From Paenibacillus hamazuiensis (GTDB lineage Bacteria > Bacillota > Bacilli > Paenibacillales > NBRC-103111): a DNA stretch of 64,000 bases. Positions 1 to 7,562 of this stretch are shown one piece after another; positions within the stretch are counted from its first letter, which is position 1; each line of letters begins with the position of its first letter. Made by a program: the position numbers and the translations under genes. The stretch covers positions 4,898,001-4,962,000 of the forward strand of contig NZ_JALRMO010000001.1 in NCBI RefSeq assembly GCF_023276405.1, read 5' to 3'. A model generated the notes under the pieces. The model was not told the origin of the DNA and made no database searches. It saw nothing but the letters and a program-made list of their open reading frames with translations.

Positions 1-415
1 TAATGTAGCCCATCCCCGCCGCCCGTTCTTCCTTCGTCGTAATATCCGCCGCATAAGCCATCACGGCCGGCATAATCATGGCGGCACTAATGCCTCCGAG
101 CAGCCTGGAAACAAACAACAGGCCGGATGAGCCTGCCATCCCAAACAGCCATTCGGAGAAAGCGAACACGAACAAGCCGATGACAATCATCTTTTTTCTG
201 CCGAAGGAATCGGTCAGGCGGCCGGCCAACGGCGAACAAAGAAGCTGCATGAGTGAAAAAGCCGCCACGAGCAGGCCGACAATCCCCCCGGTTATGCCCA
301 AGTTCTCCATAAACTTGGGCATAATGGGAATGACAAGTCCGATCCCCGAGAAGACCAGAAATAGATTGAACATGAGAATCGGTAAGGCTCCGCGATTTTT
401 TGATAATAATTCCAT
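1..415 (-). CDS. MFS drug-efflux transporter, N-terminal part (gene runs off the window)
   Basis: The N-terminal 138 codons of a major facilitator superfamily transporter; the rest lies beyond base 1. The start at 413-415 has a GGAGGAAT ribosome binding site just upstream. The protein opens with a hydrophobic helix, followed by segments like those of TM1-TM4. The loop between TM2 and TM3 carries the classic MFS signature (GRLTDSFGRKK, matching GxLaDrxGrk). It resembles Bmr/NorA/LmrP-type proton-driven multidrug exporters of Bacillales, but the substrate cannot be told from the N-terminus. It lies directly downstream of a TetR-family gene on the same strand, and a copy of the palindrome found in front of that regulator sits in its own leader. 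The two genes therefore very probably form a regulator/efflux pair. Confidence 0.9.
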   Translation of the reverse strand, partial: MELLSKNRGALPILMFNLFLVFSGIGLVIPIMPKFMENLGITGGIVGLLVAAFSLMQLLCSPLAGRLTDSFGRKKMIVIGLFVFAFSEWLFGMAGSSGLLFVSRLLGGISAAMIMPAVMAYAADITTKEERAAGMGYI

Positions 416-444
416 TATTTATTCCTCCATGTTGGTTCAAAAAA

Positions 445-466
445 ATACTGAATATTCATTCAGGAT
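445..466. promoter_or_regulatory. Candidate TetR operator upstream of the MFS gene
   Basis: Inverted repeat ATACTGAA-N6-TTCAGGAT with one mismatch between the arms. It is nearly identical to the palindrome at 1140-1161 in front of the tetR gene. It lies between the tetR stop and the MFS ribosome binding site, where bound repressor would block the MFS gene. Operator assignment is inferred from the duplication and position. Confidence 0.75.
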
Positions 467-482
467 TGTGGTAAAAAAAAGG

Positions 483-1082
483 CTAGCGGGTTCGCCGGAC
501 AATGCCATGCAGAAACACATCTACAGCCAATCGATAAGTTTCCAGCGCTTCCTCTCTTTCCATTCTCCGGCTATGCTGATTCAAACCAAGCATCAGACTG
601 TCCAAAATAATGGCCAGCCCGTTAACATTGGTAATTTCGAATTCATGGCTATCGATCCCCCGCTGGAGCAGCCGCCTATTAAAGTTAAGATAACCTTCGA
701 CCATTTCATTAATTCGCTCCCCCACATCCGGGGCTTTCTCCGAGTTGTTGAAAAACTCGTCAGCGGCCTTGGTCAATGGATGATTTAGTTGATCGAACGC
801 CAATTGTTCGGCCATGCCGTATAATTTATCGGTCGTGGTGGGGTACAGCGTTTCTTTGGCCAGCCATGTTTTATCCCATTCCGTGTTCCACTCTTCAAGC
901 AAATATACAAAAAGCCCTTCCTTGTTTTTGAAATGATAATAGATGTTGCCTGCGCTGCACCCGGTCGCTTTCACAATATCTTCTATGGATGTTGCTTTAT
1001 AGCCTTTTTGAGCGAATAAAGCTCTTGCAGCATCGGCGATTTTCTTCTTCGTTTGCTCGGTTTGCTGTTTCTTTTTATTCAC
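483..1082 (-). CDS. TetR/AcrR family transcriptional repressor
   Basis: A 199-residue protein of normal TetR length. Residues about 10-60 form the TetR DNA-binding domain: a helix with ALFAQKGYKATSIEDIVKAT, then the recognition helix region GNIYYHFKNKEGLF, typical of the QacR/LmrA/AcrR group. The C-terminal ligand-binding half is divergent, as usual. The gene lies immediately upstream of and co-directional with an MFS exporter. Matching palindromes precede both genes, so the likely role is ligand-relieved repression of itself and of the exporter. The inducer is unknown. Confidence 0.93.
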   Translation of the reverse strand: MNKKKQQTEQTKKKIADAARALFAQKGYKATSIEDIVKATGCSAGNIYYHFKNKEGLFVYLLEEWNTEWDKTWLAKETLYPTTTDKLYGMAEQLAFDQLNHPLTKAADEFFNNSEKAPDVGERINEMVEGYLNFNRRLLQRGIDSHEFEITNVNGLAIILDSLMLGLNQHSRRMEREEALETYRLAVDVFLHGIVRRTR

Positions 1083-1139
1083 GTCATCTTCACCGCTTTT
1101 CCGGATGATAGATTGATTAAGAGAAAAGTTCGAAAAATA

Positions 1140-1161
1140 ATACTGAACATTTATTCAGTAT
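1140..1161. promoter_or_regulatory. TetR-family operator upstream of tetR
   Basis: Perfect 8-bp inverted repeat ATACTGAA-N6-TTCAGTAT, located 58 bp upstream of the tetR start. The second, slightly degenerate copy at 445-466 lies in front of the MFS gene. Such paired palindromes are typical autoregulatory and target operators of TetR repressors. Confidence 0.8.
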
Positions 1162-1426
1162 TATAGGCGATTGGAGCAATCATTGCAAACATTCGTTATT
1201 GTGTCAAAAGCGAATAACCCGGAACTTGGCCGATCATTTCAAAAGTAATACTCTTGCCGGTTGTTCGCCACAAGGGGGGGAACGAATAAGGAGGGTTCAA
1301 GCATTGTCCGTTTAGGTCGCAAGATGAGGATCCGATTCAACTACACGCTAAAACGAATCGTTGGAATGATTTTAAAGTGGTTTCTGTTGGGAAAAACGGG
1401 CTGCCGCAAAAGCGTCGCGAATCAAG
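1162..1426. other. Intergenic stretch without recognised features
   Basis: I see no supported gene, terminator or repeat between the tetR promoter region and the small minus-strand gene at 1427. Short open frames here lack ribosome binding sites. Confidence 0.5.
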
Positions 1427-1696
1427 TTACTTAGGGGCTCGTCGTTCAACGTATGGATCAACCGGATGTCCAGCTTCCTGCATGATTCGGAGGGCGGATT
1501 TTACGGATTGCTCGCGAAGCATGTCATGGACCCGCCTAGGATCCGAGCCAAAAAAGGCGTCGCAGCCAAACAGACTGCTCAAGGCATGCTGCGCCGCAGC
1601 GCACGCCTTTTTCTCGCACTGCAGCAAATAGAAACATATCCGGTAACAATCCGTTTCAACCTGCCTAAGCCTGAGTATACGCTCCTCTTTTTCCAC
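1427..1696 (-). CDS. Small hypothetical protein, 89 residues
   Basis: A GTG-initiated frame with an in-frame stop just upstream and a weak GGGGA-type ribosome binding site. The product starts with charged residues and an arginine-rich helix (RILRLRQVETDCYRICFYLLQ), is rich in Ala and Cys in the middle, and is predicted to be mostly helical and soluble. The composition and the regular helix look like a real small Paenibacillaceae protein rather than chance, but I do not recognise the family. It sits alone in a degenerate stretch between the tetR gene and a nuclease remnant, so no function can be inferred from neighbours. Confidence 0.5.
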   Translation of the reverse strand: MEKEERILRLRQVETDCYRICFYLLQCEKKACAAAQHALSSLFGCDAFFGSDPRRVHDMLREQSVKSALRIMQEAGHPVDPYVERRAPK

Positions 1697-1873
1697 GGCG
1701 GTCTATCCCCAATTCCAGTCGTCGAATGATCTTCTAACCTCCATTTTAAAAGGTTTTTCCAGGCCGGATAGTACTATTTTTATCTAGTACCGGGAATGAA
1801 GCCGCCATTAAGGTTACCGCCCCCTGTGCGTAGATGTGCTGTTCTCGTGCATCCTATGATTGCTCGTTACTGA

Positions 1874-2026
1874 ACATTCACGTGCGTGGTATGTCAGGAC
1901 GCTCAAACTCGAATGGAGTACGAAGCCCGGCTGAAATTCCTGCGTGATGAAGCATCCAGAACCGAAGGAGCAAAAGCCAAGGGCAGGGCTGAAGGCATCC
2001 TTCACCCGCTACCGGAGATAAAGTGA
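1874..2026 (+). pseudogene. Fragment of a Rpn/PD-(D/E)XK nuclease-family transposase-like gene (C-terminal end)
   Basis: About 50 codons remain open, bounded upstream by a stop, and no ribosome binding site is present. The translated end (MEYEARLKFLRDEASRTEGA followed by KAKGRAEG) matches the characteristic tail of the Rpn/PDDEXK nuclease transposase family, where a YExRlkflrDexs segment precedes repeated (K/R)xxGxxEG units. The catalytic N-terminal domain is absent, so this is a decayed remnant. It marks the interval as a site of past mobile-element activity. Confidence 0.5.
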
Positions 2027-2045
2027 GTCGGATGCGATCAAATTT

Positions 2046-2230
2046 CTAACGGTTGCCACAAAGGTTATTGCGGGGATTTTGCCGATTTTAAAATTGTAAC
2101 GGGTCTGGTTGAGGTTATTTGGGCCATATGCCGATCTTTTATCGGATAATCCTTTAAATAGGCTCGCTCTCAACCGTAAGAATTTGAAAATGAGCATTTC
2201 GTGCGAAATAAGCTCTGTCACAACCGTTAC
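2046..2230. repeat. 185-bp four-unit inverted-repeat element, copy A
   Basis: Four related 25-26-bp units: two direct (2046-2070 and 2096-2121, of the form (G/C)TAACGG...GGTTATTTG) followed by two inverted (2156-2180 and 2206-2230, AAATA(A/G)GCTC...CAACCGT(T/A)A). Unit starts are spaced 50, 60 and 50 bp. The 34-bp centre contains a hairpin, CCGAT-CTTTT-ATCGG, at 2131-2145. The whole could fold into one long imperfect hairpin. The same element with identical spacing occurs at 16855-17039. Confidence 0.85.
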
Positions 2231-2267
2231 ATGCGAACAGCGTTCGGGTCGCAGCCCCGATCCTGCG

Positions 2268-2293
2268 TGCGGGCGAATCAGGGTTCGCCCGCA
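2268..2293. terminator. Strong GC hairpin between the repeat element and the tenA terminator
   Basis: A perfect 10-bp stem, TGCGGGCGAA paired with TTCGCCCGCA, with a 5-6-nt loop. No T-tract follows on either strand within a few bases, so it may be an RNA-stabilising hairpin rather than a terminator. Confidence 0.4.
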
Positions 2294-2303
2294 TCGTCGG
2301 CCA

Positions 2304-2334
2304 ACAAAAAAGAACCCCCGGCGGGGAGTTCTTC
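2304..2334 (-). terminator. Rho-independent terminator of the ykoEDC-tenA operon
   Basis: On the minus strand, AGAACTCCCCG pairs with CGGGGGTTCT across a very short loop and is followed by a run of T, just after the tenA stop codon. Confidence 0.9.
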
Positions 2335-2344
2335 GAGAGGAGAG

Positions 2345-3010
2345 TCAGGCCACAGGCCATTTTTCCAGCGTGTAGGCCATCTCCCAAAACATCAGCTCAT
2401 AACGGCTGCTGATCATAAAATGCGACTTCATCCGCTCGCGGTCCGCCTCCGATACTTGCGCGGCAATCTCGTCGAGCCGGTCGATCTGCTCCTGAACGAG
2501 CTCGCGGAACCATTCTCCGCCGTAGGCGGCAATCCATTCGCGGTAAATCGGCTCCTCCGGCGTCGCCCCCTTCAGCCGCTCGCCGATCTCGTAATACAGC
2601 CAATAGCAGGGCAATATCGCAGCGATAATATCGCCGAGATGCCCGGTGTATGCGGCGCGATACAGATGCGAAGTGTAGGCGTACGACGAAGGAGATGGCT
2701 CGAAGGCTCTGCGCTCTTCCTCGGTGATGTCAAGCAGCTTCGCGAACTTCTCATGCAGCGCCAGCTCGGCGTTGTAGGTGCCCTGCACATGGGCGGCCAT
2801 CCGGCCCGAGGTGAACAGATCGCTCGCCTTGGCCGCACCGAGCGCTTGAACTTTGGCAAACTGGCTTAAATAATAAGCGTCGTTCAGCACATAATGCCTG
2901 AAGCTGGATAAAGGCAAGGAGCCGTCGGCGATGCCTGTGACAAACGGGTGGTCGAAGCTCGCCTGCCATACGGCATCCGCTTCCTTGCGCAGCTGATCGG
3001 AAAATTTCAT
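2345..3010 (-). CDS. tenA: Thiaminase II / aminopyrimidine aminohydrolase TenA
   Basis: A 221-residue TenA homologue (EC 3.5.99.2), which hydrolyses 4-amino-5-aminomethyl-2-methylpyrimidine to HMP and so salvages the pyrimidine half of degraded thiamine. The start at 3010 has AGGAGGT seven bases upstream; longer in-frame extensions do not. The catalytic set known from B. subtilis TenA lies at the same numbered positions here: Asp44, Tyr47, Tyr112, nucleophile Cys135 (ILPCYW), Tyr163 and Glu205 (SSRYELMFW). It is the last gene of a TPP-riboswitch operon after the ECF transporter genes, so the transporter probably brings in the substrate or its product HMP. Confidence 0.97.
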   Translation of the reverse strand: MKFSDQLRKEADAVWQASFDHPFVTGIADGSLPLSSFRHYVLNDAYYLSQFAKVQALGAAKASDLFTSGRMAAHVQGTYNAELALHEKFAKLLDITEEERRAFEPSPSSYAYTSHLYRAAYTGHLGDIIAAILPCYWLYYEIGERLKGATPEEPIYREWIAAYGGEWFRELVQEQIDRLDEIAAQVSEADRERMKSHFMISSRYELMFWEMAYTLEKWPVA

Positions 3011-3065
3011 GGACCAATACCTCCTAAAATTGTTTTGCGGAGCGAGCCGGTTTCGGCACAACGCC

Positions 3066-3866
3066 TTACGGCGAATACCGCACATCCGTCACAGCCAGCA
3101 GCGGCAGATGGTGCCCTGCATACAAGGCCAAAGCGGCCGCCAGCATCCAATACGCCGCAAATACCGCGTCGTTGCCGGAAAAACCGGTCTCGTAATAGTA
3201 CGTTCTCGCCTGCCCCGACGAAAAACGTTTCGCTTCCATCGCAACCGCGATCCGCTGTGCCCGGCGAATGCTCTGCGCCAGCAGCGGGATTGCATACATT
3301 TTCAAACGGTCGAACACGCCGGCCAGCCCGCGCCGATAACGGACGCCGCGCACTTTCAGCGCCTGGCGCAAAATTTGGAATTCGTCCATCATGATCGGGA
3401 TGAGCCTCATCGCCGCCATAAAGCTGTAGGCGTACTTCGCCGGAAGCTTCGCCTGCTGCATCAGCGAGTAAAACAGCAGCACCGGGCGCGTCGTCAGCGC
3501 AAAGAGCAGGCCGACCGCGGCGAAGTTGACCGTTTTCAGACCGACGTGCATGCCCCGGATAAAGCTCTCTTCGGATATGCGGATCAGTCCCCACTTGAAC
3601 CAAACGGTGTCGCCTTTTCCGAAAAACGTCATCGACACCGATGAGGAGACGAACAGCAGCACGAACGGCAGCGACAAAAGCAGCACCCGGCGCCCCGGAT
3701 GACCGGTAAAAAGCGCAAGCAGCACAAAGCCGAAAACCGTAAAATAAATCAGGATGTTGATGTTGTCCGTCATCAGCACGAACAGAAATACGACCAAACT
3801 AAGCGCAAGCTTCAAGGCGGGGTTGATCCGGTGAAGCCACGTCTCATTAAATGCAAAGGGCAGCAT
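3066..3866 (-). CDS. ykoC: ECF transporter T-component (energy-coupling transmembrane protein), YkoC-like
   Basis: A 266-residue membrane protein with several hydrophobic helices in the N-terminal half (LALSLVVFLFVLM, IYFTVFGFVLLALF). Its cytoplasmic coupling region includes the AMRLIPIMMDEFQILRQALKVRGVRY segment with the Ala-Arg-Gly-type coupling helix of EcfT/CbiQ proteins. It overlaps the 3' end of the ATPase gene by 20 bp, which indicates translational coupling. With YkoD and YkoE it forms the thiamine-precursor ECF importer of the B. subtilis ykoFEDC type. The YkoF subunit, a cytosolic thiamine-binding protein in B. subtilis, is not encoded in this operon. Confidence 0.92.
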   Translation of the reverse strand: MLPFAFNETWLHRINPALKLALSLVVFLFVLMTDNINILIYFTVFGFVLLALFTGHPGRRVLLLSLPFVLLFVSSSVSMTFFGKGDTVWFKWGLIRISEESFIRGMHVGLKTVNFAAVGLLFALTTRPVLLFYSLMQQAKLPAKYAYSFMAAMRLIPIMMDEFQILRQALKVRGVRYRRGLAGVFDRLKMYAIPLLAQSIRRAQRIAVAMEAKRFSSGQARTYYYETGFSGNDAVFAAYWMLAAALALYAGHHLPLLAVTDVRYSP

Positions 3867-5412
3867 CCGGCCTCACCTCCCCACTTGCGGCGCGCTCCTG
3901 CAAAAACACGGCCGGCTCCGTATCGCGGATCAGCTTCCCCTGCCGCACGACCCAGACGCGCGTCGCAAAATGCCGGACGATGTCCATATCGTGGGTAACC
4001 ATGATCAGTGTCGTCCCGAGCTGTCTCCACTCCTCCAGCTTCTCCAGCAGCGCGAACGTATTTTTCGCATCCTGGCCGAACGTCGGCTCGTCGAGCAGCA
4101 TCGCCTGCCGGCCGCGAACCGCCGTGGCGGCGACGCTGAGCCTGCGCTTCTGGCCAAGCGACAGCTGGTACGGATGCCGCGTTTCCGTGCCGTCGAGCCC
4201 GAAACGCGCGAGCTGCCCGCGCACTTCAGCATCGAGCTGCGCCGCGGCGGCGTTATCGCTCCGCCCTTGCTCCATGCGAAGCGTATGGGCGATTTCATCG
4301 TGGACGGAGTTCGTCACAAACTGGAACTCCGGGTTTTGGAACACGAAGCCGAGCGCACCGGCGACGTCGTCGAACCGGCGGACTTCCCGGCCTTCCAGCC
4401 GGTAGCCCCCGCTTGTCGCGATGAGCTGCATCAACGCTTGCAGCAGCGTGCTTTTCCCGGCGCCGTTCTCGCCGACAACGGCGATCCACTCGCCCGCGGC
4501 GGCACGTGCCTCCGCCGCCTCGATGCGCGCGATTTTGCCGCCGCGGTAGCCGGCGAAATCGCGCAGCTCCAGCAGCGGAGCGGCCGCCGCGCCGCTGCCC
4601 GCACCTTGCGGCGGCGTCCCCGAGTCCGCCGCCGCAGCCGCTTCTCCGGACGCGCGCAGCGTCCGGAACCGCTCGCTCCCGGCGTAATCCTGCCATACGC
4701 CGGGGTACCAGATCCCGTATTCCGCGAGCAGCCGCTTGTGCTCGCGGAATACGGCCCCGGCTGCGCCGTCGGCGATAATCGCGCCCGCCGCGTCAAATAT
4801 GACGACCCGATCGACGAAATCGATCACCTCGTCGATTTTATGCTCGACGATGACCACCGTCTTGCCTTGCCCGATGGATTTGATCGTCTCCCACACCATC
4901 TTGGTGCCCTCCGGATCGAGCAGTGCCGTCGGCTCGTCGAGAAACAGCGCCTCCGGCTGCAGCGCCATCACCGACGCGATCGCAAGCCGCTGCTTCATGC
5001 CCTGCGACAATGCCGCAATCGGGGTATGCAGATCGCCAAGCTGAAGACCTACACGCTCCAGCAGACCGCTCATCATCCCCCTCATGCGTTCCCGCGGCAC
5101 CTGCAGGTTTTCCAGCACGAAAGCAAGCTCTTCATCGACGAACGGCATGCAAAACTGCGTATCCGGATCCTGAAACACATATCCCCACGATTCCGGAATG
5201 CGAATCCGCTCATATTTGAGCGGAATGTCGATCGAACCGGGGATAAGCCCGGTCAACACCTGCAGCAGCGTGCTTTTCCCGCAGCCGCTCGGACCGAGCA
5301 GCAGCACCTTCTGGCCGGGCTCCACCTGCAGCGTAAGATCCGCGAACAGAAGCCCGTCCGTGCCGGGAAATTTCAGCCGCAGCTTTTCCACACCCGCCGC
5401 GCCGGCGCTCAT
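3847..5412 (-). CDS. ykoD: ECF transporter ATPase with two fused ABC domains, YkoD-like
   Basis: A 521-residue fusion of two ABC ATPase domains. Domain 1 has Walker A GPSGCGKST near residue 40, signature LSQGMKQR and Walker B ALFLDEPTALLD. Domain 2 starts near residue 285, with Walker A GENGAGKST, signature LSLGQKRR and Walker B MLLDEPTFGQD. A low-complexity Ala/Gly linker of about 30 residues joins them. It powers the YkoEDC importer. Its start codon overlaps the ykoE stop (ATGA). The two domains correspond to EcfA and EcfA' joined in one chain, as in B. subtilis YkoD. Confidence 0.96.
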   Translation of the reverse strand: MSAGAAGVEKLRLKFPGTDGLLFADLTLQVEPGQKVLLLGPSGCGKSTLLQVLTGLIPGSIDIPLKYERIRIPESWGYVFQDPDTQFCMPFVDEELAFVLENLQVPRERMRGMMSGLLERVGLQLGDLHTPIAALSQGMKQRLAIASVMALQPEALFLDEPTALLDPEGTKMVWETIKSIGQGKTVVIVEHKIDEVIDFVDRVVIFDAAGAIIADGAAGAVFREHKRLLAEYGIWYPGVWQDYAGSERFRTLRASGEAAAAADSGTPPQGAGSGAAAAPLLELRDFAGYRGGKIARIEAAEARAAAGEWIAVVGENGAGKSTLLQALMQLIATSGGYRLEGREVRRFDDVAGALGFVFQNPEFQFVTNSVHDEIAHTLRMEQGRSDNAAAAQLDAEVRGQLARFGLDGTETRHPYQLSLGQKRRLSVAATAVRGRQAMLLDEPTFGQDAKNTFALLEKLEEWRQLGTTLIMVTHDMDIVRHFATRVWVVRQGKLIRDTEPAVFLQERAASGEVRPDAALCI

Positions 5413-5993
5413 TTGAAATCCAGCGCCTTATAATCGTCTTGCGAAGCCGGACGCACAAGGCTCGTAACTCCCGTCGCTTCCAACGCCTTAACCAGATAGT
5501 AGGCGCAGATGCCCGTGAAGAACACCGAGCCGACAAAACGGAACACGATGTACAGCGCCAGGTTCCACGAAACGAGGTCGGCCATGGACCCTTTGTAAAC
5601 GTCCATAACCAGCGACCCGGCGGCGGCGCCTACAGCGGCGAGACAGGCGGAAGACAGCGACGCCTTGCGGTAAGCGAAAAGAGCGAAGACAAGCTCAGCC
5701 CCCAAACCTTGCATAATGCCGTAGGTCAGCGCCTCCACGCCGTACTGCGAGCCCATGACAAGTTCACCGGAGGCCGCCGCAGCCTCGGCGAGCAGTGCAA
5801 TACCGGGCTTGCGGATCAGCAAAAATGCGACGGTCGAGGCGATAAACCACATGCCGTAAACGAGCTGGTCCGCCTGAACTCCCACCAGCTTCACAACTTC
5901 GGATACCGGCCCCCACAGACGGTAAATCACCGCGAACAGAACCGCGATCACGACGGTGACCAAAATATCGGACAACTTGAGCTTCTTGGACAT
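5409..5993 (-). CDS. ykoE: ECF transporter substrate-binding (S) component for thiamine pyrimidine, YkoE-like
   Basis: A 194-residue protein with five to six predicted membrane helices (ILVTVVIAVLFAVIYRLW near the N-terminus, then SLSSACLAAVGAAAGSLVM and LALYIVFRFVGSVFFTG). This matches the YkoE family S-component for HMP or related thiamine precursors. It is the first gene after a TPP riboswitch, which supports the substrate assignment independently. The AGGGAG ribosome binding site is about 12 bases from the chosen ATG, slightly long; a nearer ATG lies out of frame. It is translationally coupled to ykoD. Confidence 0.93.
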   Translation of the reverse strand: MSKKLKLSDILVTVVIAVLFAVIYRLWGPVSEVVKLVGVQADQLVYGMWFIASTVAFLLIRKPGIALLAEAAAASGELVMGSQYGVEALTYGIMQGLGAELVFALFAYRKASLSSACLAAVGAAAGSLVMDVYKGSMADLVSWNLALYIVFRFVGSVFFTGICAYYLVKALEATGVTSLVRPASQDDYKALDFK

Positions 5994-6027
5994 AACGCAT
6001 GTTCACTCCCTTTTTAAATGAAATAAG

Positions 6028-6052
6028 CCCCTTCCGGAAAAGAAGGGGCGCC
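6028..6052 (-). terminator. Hairpin in the leader between the riboswitch terminator and ykoE
   Basis: On the minus strand, GCCCCTT and AAGGGGC form a 7-bp stem just before the ykoE ribosome binding site. Only a short T-rich stretch follows, so this may be a weak second terminator or a translation-control element of the TPP leader. Confidence 0.4.
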
Positions 6053-6123
6053 GCGCGGCATGATAACATGCTGCCCCTTCCTTGCCTCTGTCGGAGTAAA
6101 GCGGCAGCATAGTCCCGAGAAAT

Positions 6124-6152
6124 CAAAAAACCACACGGAATAACCGCGTGGT
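6124..6152 (-). terminator. TPP riboswitch expression-platform terminator
   Basis: On the minus strand, CCACGCGG pairs with CCGTGTGG (one G-U pair) and is followed by TTTTTTG. It lies directly after the TPP aptamer and about 130 nt before the ykoE start, as expected for transcriptional attenuation when TPP is bound. Confidence 0.9.
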
Positions 6153-6172
6153 CTTAAAAACTCGCACGTTTA

Positions 6173-6262
6173 TCCTCTCTACGCTGGCATTACCCAGATC
6201 AGATTTACGGTCAGCGGCATACGGCCGCTATCTCAGCCTGACTTCATCAAGCCCCCGTGAAG
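6173..6262 (-). promoter_or_regulatory. TPP riboswitch (THI box)
   Basis: Minus-strand RNA shows the conserved THI-box segments in order: GGGGGCTTGATGAAG opening stem, GGCTGAGATAG (CUGAGA motif), a variable P3 arm, then ACCGTAAATCTGATCTGG, GTAATGCCAGCGTAG and GAGA. Binding of thiamine pyrophosphate would favour the downstream terminator and switch off ykoEDC-tenA. Confidence 0.97.
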
Positions 6263-6280
6263 CTTATTTGGTTTGTTTTT

Positions 6281-6310
6281 ACAATACAACATGAATCCCG
6301 GTTTGCGCAA
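6281..6310 (-). promoter_or_regulatory. Sigma-A promoter of the TPP-controlled operon
   Basis: On the minus strand, -35 TTGCGC and -10 TATTGT are separated by 18 bp, about 20 bp ahead of the first stem of the riboswitch. Confidence 0.6.
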
Positions 6311-6605
6311 CTGTTATTTTTTGGTGTTCAATAATGGAAAAGGACTCCCTTGCGGGAGCCCCTCCGACGGCGAATTAGTGTCGATCTTCCTATCCTCTAC
6401 CTAGAGCCTCGGTTTACCTGCAACGTCCTTACTGTGGGGTACCACACTAACGAGTCTTTGGCACATCCCTCCGCTTCTATCTCGAGTCGGAAATCTCCTT
6501 GGAATGTTTCGTTGAAATGTTCAACGGAACCACACCTCTCTTTTTCACCGTCGAAGATAGTATGGACCGGCTCATCGTTTCATATGCATGGTCTTAAAAA
6601 AATAT
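6311..6605. other. Gene-poor interval between the TPP leader and the esterase gene
   Basis: No supported gene. It holds a GGACTCCC/GGGAG(C)CC hairpin near 6343-6362 and a small perfect palindrome CGTTGAA-N3-TTCAACG near 6510-6526. Open frames across it on either strand lack ribosome binding sites and conserved motifs. It could be a decayed gene, but I could not identify one. Confidence 0.4.
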
Positions 6606-7562
6606 TTACAAATGCTGATGAACGAACCACATCATCGCTTCCTCGTGAAAAGGCAGCCCTTCGTGACCGTAATCGTGGTAAATCTTCAGCTCCTTCTCCG
6701 CGGCCAAATGGTTGTAGGCGGCAAAACACGTGGAAGGAGGGCATGTCGTATCCTGCAGCGTGATCGCCATTAAGGTGCGCGCTTTGATTCGGGGAGCAAA
6801 GTTCATCCCGTCAAAATAGCTGAGCGTCCGGTAAACCTGCTCTTCCTGCAAGTGCTCGGGATCGAAGCGGCGGAACCAGTTTTTGATCTCCGGGTACGGT
6901 CCGGTGCTGTGAATTTCCACGGAGCGCCGGAAGTCGCACAGAAACGGATAAACCGGCATCGCCACTTTGGGCCGATCATCAATGCCTGCAACGGCAAGCG
7001 TCAAGCCGCCGCCCTGGCTGCCGCCGTATACGGCTATGCGCGAAACGTCGATTTCCGGCCGGGCGCAAACAAAATCGAGTGCACGCACGCAGTCGATGTA
7101 CACCTGCTTGTAATAATACGTGTTCGGATCGGCAATGCCGAGCGACATCCAGCCTACGGCGCTTCCTTCCGGGTAACGGGCGAGATCCGGGGTGAGGCCC
7201 CCCTGTCCTCTCGTATCGATCGCAAGCGCCGCAAGCCCCATCGACGCCCAATGCAGCAGCTCGTTCGGGCGCCCGCGGTTGCCGGAGTACCCGTGATAAC
7301 GCACGATAACGGGCAGCGGCCCCTGAGCTTCTGCGGGAACGACATACCAGCCGTGCACCGGCGTGCCGTCCGCGCCGTCGTAAACGAGATCGTATACCTT
7401 TACGCTGGAGACGGGATATTCCACCTCCTGCAGCCGCGCATTGAGCGGAAACGTTCGGGATACCTCCAATTGACGCTGCCAAAACGAATCGAAATCTTTT
7501 TCCGCCGTAAGCTCGGGCCGGTATTCGCGAAGCTTGGCTAAGGGCAAGTCTACAAGTGGCAT
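6606..7562 (-). CDS. Acetyl xylan esterase / cephalosporin-C deacetylase, CE7 family
   Basis: A 318-residue alpha/beta hydrolase of carbohydrate esterase family 7 (the B. subtilis Cah/AXE1 type), intracellular and without a signal peptide. The family signatures are present: RGQGG (residues ~116-120), the nucleophile elbow GGSQGGG near residue 180, and the catalytic Asp and His regions toward the C-terminus (LQDTTCPPSTCFAAYNH and DYGHEGLP). CE7 enzymes remove acetyl groups from imported xylo-oligosaccharides and cephalosporin C. AAAGGATG precedes the start. It stands alone and fits the plant-polysaccharide theme of the window. Confidence 0.95.
   Translation of the reverse strand: MPLVDLPLAKLREYRPELTAEKDFDSFWQRQLEVSRTFPLNARLQEVEYPVSSVKVYDLVYDGADGTPVHGWYVVPAEAQGPLPVIVRYHGYSGNRGRPNELLHWASMGLAALAIDTRGQGGLTPDLARYPEGSAVGWMSLGIADPNTYYYKQVYIDCVRALDFVCARPEIDVSRIAVYGGSQGGGLTLAVAGIDDRPKVAMPVYPFLCDFRRSVEIHSTGPYPEIKNWFRRFDPEHLQEEQVYRTLSYFDGMNFAPRIKARTLMAITLQDTTCPPSTCFAAYNHLAAEKELKIYHDYGHEGLPFHEEAMMWFVHQHL

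Noticed and set aside
6350-6763. Plus-strand frame upstream of and overlapping the acetyl esterase 3' end
   Set aside because: No ribosome binding site, antisense to the well-supported esterase, no domain.
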